Positions 9,836-17,900 of a stretch of 64,000 nucleotides of DNA are shown here, in pieces. Origin of the DNA: Paenibacillus curdlanolyticus YK9 (GTDB lineage Bacteria; Bacillota; Bacilli; Paenibacillales; Paenibacillaceae); the NCBI RefSeq assembly GCF_000179615.1, contig NZ_AEDD01000004.1, positions 264,024 through 328,023 of the forward strand, written 5' to 3'. A program made the translations under genes and the position numbers. The stretch's first letter is position 1. Each line of letters opens with the position of its first letter. The notes beneath the pieces were generated by a model. The model ran no database searches, was not told where the DNA came from, and was given only the letters and a program-made list of their open reading frames with translations.

Positions 9836-11032
9836 TTATTGGGCATAAAACGCTTTAATCAGCTGCAAAAAGTCATTCATTCTAGCTTGAAACGCTGCCT
9901 CATTAGTAAATCCATTAAATATATTGGGTTCTACGACCCCCGTTCCGCTAGGCAATTCTCTATAAATTTCATATGTATCCATTTGACGTTGATGATGCGT
10001 GATGTCCATATTCAGCATCAATTGATCATGCTTAAACCGAATTAGATCTTCTCCTTCGACTTGCTGATAGGAAACAATATATCCCGTTCTTAACAAGTCC
10101 TCATCGGTGTGTGTACGAACGAAACCAAGCGTTTGCAAAGTCCCATCAACAACCGATGAATATGTATTCTCCGGCTCGAACGACTCTACTTTCCGATTGA
10201 GCATATCTAAGATATCTTCTTTATGGCTATTGGAAGAGAGATACTGTGCCAGCTTTTCTCGCAATTCCTTTTCATCATGATAAGATATCGTTCCTAACAT
10301 TTTATATCCGTACGGCCCTTCAATAATGCTTCTTATCATACCTTTATGATATGCATCCACTTTAAGTCTGAATCGATATCCATCTATTACCCTATGATAA
10401 TAAAATACGAATTTATACGCTTCATCCTCACAAATAGGACTAAAACTGAGCTCCTCCTCTAATGTCGACCGGAAGCTCTTAGAGATAAGCTGCTTTAAAT
10501 CTAGCCCTTTTTTATTCGCAATATGATGTAGCCGCATCGCTTCAATCTCGGTATCATTCAAACTCCATAATGAATCATAATTAACTTCCGTAAGATCCCC
10601 GACAATTAACATTCGCTGAAAGCCTTGCTCCAAGCCTACTATGCTTAGTTGTGAAGCATCCTGGTTCACAAGGTTCAGGAATTGATCAAATGCCGCCTCA
10701 TCCAACACAAAATCTCGCATCGCTTCAACCGCTTGAATCTTCGACCGTTTCGGTCGCTCTAGGTCAAGCTTTATACCTGCAAGCTCTTCCCCATTCTGAA
10801 TCAGCAGAGTCTTCCATATGTAATCATCATGCCATTCTAGCACGAAAACCGCAGCGTTCAACTCCATAGACAGCTTCTGGCCAAACGCGATCAGTGGTTT
10901 TCCTAGCAAGTTTGGCACAAGAACATGCCAGTTGCCGCCTTCGCTTATGTAGGTATACAAGTTGAACTTATACTTATTGAGGGCGAGTGTTCCGCTATTC
11001 CTCACCAGTAGAACGGAAGTTAGACTGCTCAT
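9836..11032 (-). CDS. Hypothetical protein, paralog 1 of a tandem pair
   Basis: A 398-residue soluble protein with no signal, membrane segment or family I can name. The ATG at 11032 has GGAGG ten bases upstream. Residues 1-134 are nearly identical to those of the paralog at 11112-12320, while residues from about 200 onward are only distantly similar. Shared landmarks include NNLYTYISEGG-like opening, LEWHDDYIWKTLL, LISKSF(R/Q)STLEEEL and a C-terminal FTNE(A/S)xFQARM. The 28-bp gap to the ankyrin gene suggests cotranscription. Function unknown. Confidence 0.75.
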   Translation of the reverse strand: MSSLTSVLLVRNSGTLALNKYKFNLYTYISEGGNWHVLVPNLLGKPLIAFGQKLSMELNAAVFVLEWHDDYIWKTLLIQNGEELAGIKLDLERPKRSKIQAVEAMRDFVLDEAAFDQFLNLVNQDASQLSIVGLEQGFQRMLIVGDLTEVNYDSLWSLNDTEIEAMRLHHIANKKGLDLKQLISKSFRSTLEEELSFSPICEDEAYKFVFYYHRVIDGYRFRLKVDAYHKGMIRSIIEGPYGYKMLGTISYHDEKELREKLAQYLSSNSHKEDILDMLNRKVESFEPENTYSSVVDGTLQTLGFVRTHTDEDLLRTGYIVSYQQVEGEDLIRFKHDQLMLNMDITHHQRQMDTYEIYRELPSGTGVVEPNIFNGFTNEAAFQARMNDFLQLIKAFYAQ

Positions 11033-11054
11033 CTATTATATTCCTCCAATAAAA

Positions 11055-11084
11055 AACTGACGCCAGAAGTTATAGACGTCAGTT
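11055..11084 (-). terminator. Terminator between the tandem paralogs
   Basis: The 8-bp arms AACTGACG and CGTCAGTT (11084-11077 and 11062-11055 on minus) are followed by TTTTATT. This may reduce read-through from the upstream paralog into the downstream one. Confidence 0.65.
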
Positions 11085-11111
11085 AGTTTCCTAGATGTTG
11101 AGTGTCACTCA

Positions 11112-12320
11112 CTAATCTAGTACAGGTCGAAGTGTATAGAGCGTTTTAATCATCTCCAATATTTCGACCATTCTAGCTTGAAACTCGCTTTCATTCGTAA
11201 ATTCCTTGAATAGCTCACGCGGAGTACTCGATATGGCAGTCAATATATCTGACGGGAACATCCGCCTATTTTGATATACAGCCTGCACTTCGAGTACCAT
11301 CCCCTTATACACAAAGAGAATCTCATCATCGCCATCAATTTGTTTATACTCGACAGCACCGGTCATCGGACACAGCAAGTCCTTACCTGTGTGGCTGCGA
11401 ACGAAGCCAAGCTCATGCAAAGCCCTATCTGTCATTCTCAAATAGGTATTTTCAGGATTGAATAGTTCGAGGTTAAAGTTAAGCACCGTATTGATTTTCT
11501 CTAAATTCGAGCCGCTCAAATAATTCGAAAGTTGGCCTCGAAGCTCTTTTTCATTCGAATAGAAAATAATGCCCAGTAGCTTATGACCGTATTGCCCCTC
11601 CATGTTGCACATTATACGGCCACTTCGACTTCCACGACTGGCATCAATTCGTAATGTAAATTCCCGTTCATCTTCCACTTTAGTGTAATAGTAAATATTC
11701 TTACTACCTTCTACTCCGCGAATTGGATCAAATCCCAGCTCTTCCTCTAATGTCGATTGGAAACTCTTCGAGATAAGCTGCTTTAGTTCCAGCCCCTTCC
11801 TATTCTCAATATAATGCAGCTGCATCGCTTCAATCTCAGCATCATTCAGACTCCACATTGAATCATAATTGACTCCCGTGAGGTCCCCGGCAATTAACAT
11901 TCGATGAATGCCTTGCTCCAAGCCTACTATGCTTAGTTGTGAAGCATCCTGGTTCACAAGGTTCAGGAATTGATCAAATGCCGCCTCATCCAACACAAAA
12001 TCTCGCATCGCTTCAACCGCTTGAATCTTCGACCGTTTCGGTCGCTCTAGGTCAAGCTTTATACCTGCAAGCTCTTCCCCATTCTGAATCAGCAGAGTCT
12101 TCCATATGTAATCATCATGCCATTCTAGCACGAATACCGCAGCGTTCAACTCCATAGACAGCTTCTGGCCAAACGCAATCAGTGGTTTTCCTAGCAAGTT
12201 TGGCACAAGAACATGCCAGTTGCCGCCTTCGCTTATGTAGGTATACAAGTTGAACTTATACTTATTGAGGGCGAGTGTTCCGCTATTCCTCACTAGTAAA
12301 ACAGAAGTTAGACTACTCAA
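11112..12320 (-). CDS. Hypothetical protein, paralog 2 of a tandem pair
   Basis: A 402-residue relative of the protein at 9836-11032. The start is TTG at 12320 with GGGAGGA six bases upstream; the other copy uses ATG at the same alignment position. The DNA of the first 400 bp differs from the other copy at only about six or seven positions, whereas the last 600 bp has drifted far. No domain recognised. The fragment LEQGIHRMLIAGDLTGVNYDSMWSLND is the region where the two copies start to diverge. Confidence 0.75.
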   Translation of the reverse strand: MSSLTSVLLVRNSGTLALNKYKFNLYTYISEGGNWHVLVPNLLGKPLIAFGQKLSMELNAAVFVLEWHDDYIWKTLLIQNGEELAGIKLDLERPKRSKIQAVEAMRDFVLDEAAFDQFLNLVNQDASQLSIVGLEQGIHRMLIAGDLTGVNYDSMWSLNDAEIEAMQLHYIENRKGLELKQLISKSFQSTLEEELGFDPIRGVEGSKNIYYYTKVEDEREFTLRIDASRGSRSGRIMCNMEGQYGHKLLGIIFYSNEKELRGQLSNYLSGSNLEKINTVLNFNLELFNPENTYLRMTDRALHELGFVRSHTGKDLLCPMTGAVEYKQIDGDDEILFVYKGMVLEVQAVYQNRRMFPSDILTAISSTPRELFKEFTNESEFQARMVEILEMIKTLYTLRPVLD

Positions 12321-12380
12321 CGCGTATCCTCCCTATATTCTTTCACTTTCATCATCTTACCATCTCCTAAATATTAAAAA

Positions 12381-12411
12381 AACTGGAACCTGATAAACAC
12401 AGGCGCCAGTT
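12381..12411 (-). terminator. Terminator downstream of the GH71/99-like gene and hairpin array
   Basis: On minus, AACTGG (12411-12406) and CCAGTT (12386-12381) with an inner CCTG/CAGG extension form a stem followed by TTTTTTTAA. It is the first conventional terminator beyond the repeat array. Confidence 0.6.
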
Positions 12412-12444
12412 CAGATTGTAGAGAAACCCCGCGTCTTAAAAAGT

Positions 12445-12676
12445 ATAGGGTAGATTTTTCTACCCTATTCGCTCTTCGGCGCGGTAGCCGACCCAATAGG
12501 GTAGGTTTTTCTACCCTATTCGCTCTTCGGCGCGGCAGCCGACCCAATAGGGTAGATTTTTCTACCCTATTCGCTCTCCGGCGCGGCAGCCGACCCAATA
12601 GGGTAGATTTTTCTACCCTATTCGCTCTCCGGCGCGGTAGCCGACCCAATAGGGTAGATTTTTCTACCCTATTCGC
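12445..12676. repeat. 51-bp tandem hairpin array (about 4.5 units)
   Basis: Units start at 12460, 12511, 12562, 12613 and 12664, exactly 51 bp apart and over 90% identical. Each junction makes a perfect hairpin AATAGGGTAGA-TTTT-TCTACCCTATT, and each unit also carries a smaller stem TCGGC...GCCGA. Because 51 is a multiple of three, a spurious ORF stays open across it. The array begins 12 bp after the stop of the GH71/99-like gene, so it would be transcribed as its 3' untranslated region. Confidence 0.95.
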
Positions 12677-12688
12677 TTCGGCTGCAAC

Positions 12689-14797
12689 CTACTGATGCGA
12701 AGTCGGATGATTCGTCGTCGCCGGGATTTGGCCGCTGAACATGCGGGCGATGTCGCCCGTCAGTCGCAGGTAGAAGTCCGACGATACAGCCACGCCATCC
12801 GCATCAAGCGATAGGAAATATTGATTATTCGGAATCATCGAGCTGTTTTCCGCCGCTTTGGCAATTGCCGTTCCTTCATCATACTCATCGAACATTGCAA
12901 CATAACTCGTATCGACGCCGATGCTCTTCAGGTTGTACGCCTGACGCCACATGAAGTCGCCGTGCTGGCGTGGAATTTGGTTGCGCGGACCGCCCGTCAT
13001 ATTCGCCCAAGCGAAGCCTGGGAAAATAACCGGCTGGTACGTAATGCCGTTCTGCTTCGTCCAGTCATAGTCCGGCTGCCACTGGTTCACCTTGTAGCTG
13101 TCCGCGTCAGCAAGCGTGCCGAATCGGCCGACAAACCAAGGGGACAGCATGTCGAGCGAGCGGTATACGTTCTCGAATCCGGCTTTGGAATCGTTGTTGC
13201 CCGTCCGCCAATACGTCGGAACGCCGCCAATGACGTAAATGCCTTGATTTTTGAACCACGAGATCAGCTCCGACGATTCCGCCGCCGTACCCGGACGATC
13301 GGTGAAGCCGATGCCCCAAATACAAACGACTGGTTTGCCATCCTGAATCGCATAAGCGCTCGACGACGTTAAGTTCATATTCGCTTTAACGTTAACCGTC
13401 CAGTCGTGCTTCACTGCGTTTACCCAGTTGGATGCGTTCATCCCCGTAATGTCGTACATGACATAGAATTTCCGGCCGTAAGCTTCTGCTGCGTTTTTCA
13501 CTTTAACGGCTACGTTGTCGCGATTCGCCCGCCAGCCGTCGTACGCATCGCTCTCGCTAGCCCCGAACCGTTGGAGCGCCGCTCCGGAAATGTTGTACGT
13601 CTGCATCCATTCAAAATGCTTGTTCACCGTCGATTGGTCATACGACGAGAACAGTTTTGCAGGCTGGCCGTTGCCGAGGTTGCCCAAATTCGTCGCATAT
13701 TGCGTCGTATATTCGCGCATATCCGGGTAAAGCTCGAATTTGATATTCGAATTCGGCGTAGGCGCGCTGTTGTTAGTCGTCCAGTGAATCCAGCCATTGT
13801 TCGGCGAACTGTCGCCGGAAGCGTTGAACCATCCTTGGTAGCCTACGATCAGCTTGCCGACGACATCACCGCCGGTCGGATTTCCGCCACCTGTCGACGT
13901 GGCGAATTTAAACCAGCGAACGTTAAACAGGCTGCCTGTGCCGCCGACAAACTTCAGATACAGCGTATGCGTTCCGCTGATCGTGTTGACGCTGCAAGTG
14001 CGCGTCGTCCACGTCTGCCAGCCGCCCGTGCCCGGTATCGTGCAAGTGCCGGCTAACGTGCCGTTCACGCTATCCAACCGCACCTCGATGCTGCCGCCGC
14101 TCGTCGCGCTTGCGGTCCGGACCGAGAACGAGTTCGCGCCGGTGCCGAAATCCAGGTTCGCAAACGATAGATAGTCGCCGTTGTCGATATACCCAACGTT
14201 AAGTCCGCCTTCGCTCGACGTTTCCGTTTGAATGCCGGACTGCGTCGTGAACGACGATGCTGCCGTTTCCGTGAGCGCCGACGCAGAACTGCCGCCGAAT
14301 GAGAACCAACGGATGTTAAACAAATTGCCTGTTCCACCGACAAACTTCAAATACAGCGTATGCGTTCCGCTGATCGCATTGATGCTGCACGTGCGTGTCG
14401 TCCATGCCTGCCAGCCGCCTGTAGAAGGCACGGTACAGCTGCCTGCTAGCGTGCCGCTGATGCTGTCCAGCCGAACCTCAATCGTTCCCCCGCTCGCCGC
14501 ACTCGCAACACGGGCGGAGAAGCTGCTCGCCCCGCTGCCAAAATCGACGTTCGCGAACGACAAATAGTCGCCGTTGTCGATAAACCCGACGTTCAGCCCG
14601 CCTTCGCTCGACGCCTCCGTCTGAATGCCGGACTGCGTCGTGAACGACGATGCCGCCGTTTCAGTGAACGCAGAGGCAGCCGAGACGACCCCTGACTTGC
14701 CATACAGCTGCGGAAACGCCAGCGTAACGGCAAGCAGCATTGCGATGAGAATCGTGTGCCTTTTCTTGAAGCGTTGAACCGTTTGAACCTTCATCAT
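12689..14797 (-). CDS. Secreted GH71/99-like hydrolase with two CBM6 modules
   Basis: I start at ATG 14797, six bases after GGGGAG; the longer reading from 14869 has no ribosome site. The product is about 702 residues. A signal peptide is followed by two CBM6-type modules of about 125 residues each (SSFTTQSGIQTE, VGFIDNGDYLSF, HTLYLKFVGGTG) that are about 90% alike, then a catalytic domain of about 370 residues opening with KLIVGYQGWF. It contains FSSYDQSTVNKHFEWM, KFYVMYDITGMN and YVAMFDEYDEGTA. This resembles bacterial GH71/99-like proteins. Fungal GH71 members cut alpha-1,3-glucan and GH99 members cut alpha-mannan; which applies here is unknown. It is the last gene of the SLH/ABC transporter run. 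Confidence 0.75.
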   Translation of the reverse strand: MMKVQTVQRFKKRHTILIAMLLAVTLAFPQLYGKSGVVSAASAFTETAASSFTTQSGIQTEASSEGGLNVGFIDNGDYLSFANVDFGSGASSFSARVASAASGGTIEVRLDSISGTLAGSCTVPSTGGWQAWTTRTCSINAISGTHTLYLKFVGGTGNLFNIRWFSFGGSSASALTETAASSFTTQSGIQTETSSEGGLNVGYIDNGDYLSFANLDFGTGANSFSVRTASATSGGSIEVRLDSVNGTLAGTCTIPGTGGWQTWTTRTCSVNTISGTHTLYLKFVGGTGSLFNVRWFKFATSTGGGNPTGGDVVGKLIVGYQGWFNASGDSSPNNGWIHWTTNNSAPTPNSNIKFELYPDMREYTTQYATNLGNLGNGQPAKLFSSYDQSTVNKHFEWMQTYNISGAALQRFGASESDAYDGWRANRDNVAVKVKNAAEAYGRKFYVMYDITGMNASNWVNAVKHDWTVNVKANMNLTSSSAYAIQDGKPVVCIWGIGFTDRPGTAAESSELISWFKNQGIYVIGGVPTYWRTGNNDSKAGFENVYRSLDMLSPWFVGRFGTLADADSYKVNQWQPDYDWTKQNGITYQPVIFPGFAWANMTGGPRNQIPRQHGDFMWRQAYNLKSIGVDTSYVAMFDEYDEGTAIAKAAENSSMIPNNQYFLSLDADGVAVSSDFYLRLTGDIARMFSGQIPATTNHPTSHQ

Positions 14798-14813
14798 TTC
14801 CATCTCCCCTTTC

Positions 14814-14860
14814 AAAATAAACGGCGAGCTGGACATATCGCGCATATCCAAACTCGCCGG
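14814..14860 (-). terminator. Terminator after the SLH giant gene
   Basis: On minus, CGGCGAG/CTCGCCG arms (14859-14853 and 14828-14822) with an inner TGGATAT/ATATGTCCA pairing are followed by TTTATTTT. It lies between the SLH gene and the GH71/99-like gene. Confidence 0.65.
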
Positions 14861-14920
14861 TGAAACCACATGGTGTCAATCAGTCAGCCGCGCCTCTGGC
14901 TTAGCAGGCGCAGCACGATG

Positions 14921-17900
14921 TTAACGGATTGCCCGGTACAGCAGAACCGCTGCCTCCGCACGAGTGAGCGCACCCGCCGGATTCAGCTTGCCGCCGCTGC
15001 CCTGAAGCAAGCCGGCATCAAGCAGCGATGCCATCGCTTGAACCGCATAGTCCGATACCGAAGCGCCGTCCGCATAAGCGGACAAGCTCGCATTCGAGCC
15101 CGCTGCCAACTCCGCTTGCTTGGCTTTCAGCGCGCGGGCCAGCAATACAGCAGCTTCTTCTCGTGTAATGCGTGCATTCGGATTGAACGCGCCCTCTCCG
15201 CCGCCCGTCGCGATGCCCAGCTCACGAGCGATGCCGAGCGCATCGTAATAATAAGAAGTGCGCGGTACGTCGCTGAAGCTGCCATCGAACGAAGCGGACA
15301 GCTCAAGCGCTCTGACGAGCAGCAGGACAAAATCGGCGCGCTTGATCGATGCTGAAGGCTGGAACTCGTTATCGTTCGCGCCTTGCACAACGCCTCTAGC
15401 GCTCAGAGCCTCGATCGCTTGCTTCGCCCAAGGCACGCGCGTCAAATCCGCAAAAGTTTTCGTCGAGTACACGACAACGAATGTGCCGGATTGCGCCGTG
15501 TTGAACGTCATTTGGCCCGTTTTGCTATCGTAACGGCTGCTTGGAATCGGCGTCGCATGCCCCTGCTCGTCGATGTGCCAAACAACCAGACGCTCGCTGT
15601 GCGCCAGCTCCGCCTCGGTCGGCTTATATGGAATTGCTACCTTAACAGCCAAGCTAAAGCCGCCCGCTGCAGCCTTGCCTTGCGATTGCAGCGACAGCTC
15701 GACTGCCGGACGATTCCCGACCGCGCCGCTTACCGCTGCGTTCAATCCTTGAGCTGGCTTAATGGTCCAAACAACCGTGCTGCCGAGATCCTTGCTGCCA
15801 GCTAACAGGTCGCTTGGCAGCTCCGCGGAGCCGAGCGGCGTTGCGAGTGTAATGGCAACGCCTTTGCCCTTAGCATTCGCGATCACTTGCGTAGGCAGCT
15901 CGACCGAATAGCCGGATGCGCCCGCAGCCGCAGAAACGTTAACGGTAATACGACGGACGCCGCCTTGTCCTTGCTCGGCTTGCCCAGTCGCTTTATCTAA
16001 TGCAGCGGCATCAAGCACGGCTTTCGCGATGCCCGTTGCCGGATCGACAACTGGCTTGATGTTCAGGCTGCTGCCTGTGCCCGGATTCACTGGAGGAACG
16101 GAAGGCGTTGTTGGACCCGTTGGGCCAGTTGGACCGCCAGGACCAGGACCAGCATCCAGCCGCGCCATCAGCGACTGCTTCAGCCCGCCGGCTGGCAGCA
16201 GGTTCACGAAGCTGCGCGCCGCATCGCGCTCGGTGACCGAAGTCGTTTTCACAGCATCGTCAACCGCTTGCTTCGCCGAGCTTTCCAGCAGTGCGGAATA
16301 GGTGCCGCTGAGCAAATACAAATCGCCGAACGCGACCGAATCCTTGCTCGTGCCAATCCCTTGGTTGTACTCCATGAAAGCAGCGCGTCCTGCGCCGTCG
16401 TTCTCGTTCGCAAGCAGCGTGAAGCCGATTGGCTTCGTTGGATCAAGCGAAACGCCCGGCCCGTGCAGCTCCGTCCATGGAAGCGTAATCGCATAAGTCG
16501 TGACGCCGCTCGCGTCATCGCGAACGATCGACGTATGCGCGCCCGGGATGTTGCCGGTCGCAAGACCCGACGGCGCACGCCATCTCCATTGCGTGACCGT
16601 GCCCGAATTGCTGAGCGCGAAGCCGAGCTCGCTTACGTTCGCGCTGCTCGCGCCAGCCTGACGGGACAGATCAAGTGCAAGCTGGATGCTGTCGCCCTGC
16701 CAAATATCGCCGCCCGTCCACGATTGCGCGTGCGCATCGTCACGAACGTCGATCGCAACGTACAGATTGTCGTCGTCCCACGATACGTTGGACTGAAGGC
16801 TAAGGTCGTTCACGCCATCCCACTTGCTGCCGAGGCTAAAGTACTGATCGGCTGCATTGAGGGCAATCGCCGGCGCGTCAGCCGTGCCGCCGCGCTTCGA
16901 GGCGAACGACTGCTTCGTTTTGACCGAAGTCATGTAGGAATAGCCCGAATCGAGCACAACCTTGAATTTGATCGCATCAGCCGCCAAATAAGGAAGCGGC
17001 AGCGTTACGCTCTGCCCATGTCCAAGCTGCTCGAACCGGATCGGCGCCATCATGCTCGCATAGCCCGCAGGCTGCACCCATTCGATTCGCCCGCTAAGCG
17101 GCTGCGGATCGGTTGCATTCGTGACCGAAAGCTTCAAGTTCGATTCCGCCGGATGCGCTTCGTCGAACGTCCCTTTTACTAATTGCAGCGTAACGGGCAC
17201 AAGGTTCGTTCCGACGACTTTATCCGCCGCCTCATTCGCCAGCTGCATGCCGCCTTTGAACACGTTGTTGCTCACATTCAAGCGCTCGATGTCCGAGCCT
17301 GCGAATACATGCGTCGTACCCGCTTGCTGGAAGTACGAGTTATACAGGTCGACATCCCCGCCCAGCGCATTCACGCCGCGTTCGCCGACGTTCGTGAAGT
17401 TCGCCTGCTGGATGCTCAGCTTACCCGCATAAGCATCGATCGACCGCGTCGTATCGCCCCACATGGAGCTGTTGAAGAACGTTGCTTCCCCATCAAATGA
17501 TGGCGCCGTCGTGATATACACCTTATCCGTCGTGCTCAGCGAGACGAGCTCCGTATTCACGAAGGACAAACCGTCCGCCCCTGCGCCTTCCAGATAAACG
17601 CCCTTCTTGCTGCCATCCGTGCCATGTCCGATGATGACGGCTTCCGGTCCGTTGCCGTTCTGATTCTCGAAGTGAATGCCGTATTGGGAGCCATAGACGA
17701 AGGTGTTGAAAATCGTCTCTCCGCTTACGTCGCCGACGCGGAACGCATCCAGATGCTCCTTCTGGTAATTCCATACCTTCTGGAAATCCGCATCCGTCGA
17801 CGGATGATTCGGATAGTTGTTCCGACCATAATAATGCGGGTTAAACTGCACGTTGCGCACGATGCCGTCCGATGCGCCGCCGCCAATGACGATGCCTTCC

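Noticed and set aside
12374-12649. Minus-strand ORF of 91 codons with repeated GRLPRRRANRVEKSTLL
   Set aside because: It is created by the 51-bp tandem array, whose length is a multiple of three; there is no ribosome site and the composition is not protein-like.
12445-12676. CRISPR-like appearance of the 51-bp repeat array
   Set aside because: Units are contiguous with no unique spacers, and no cas genes are present.
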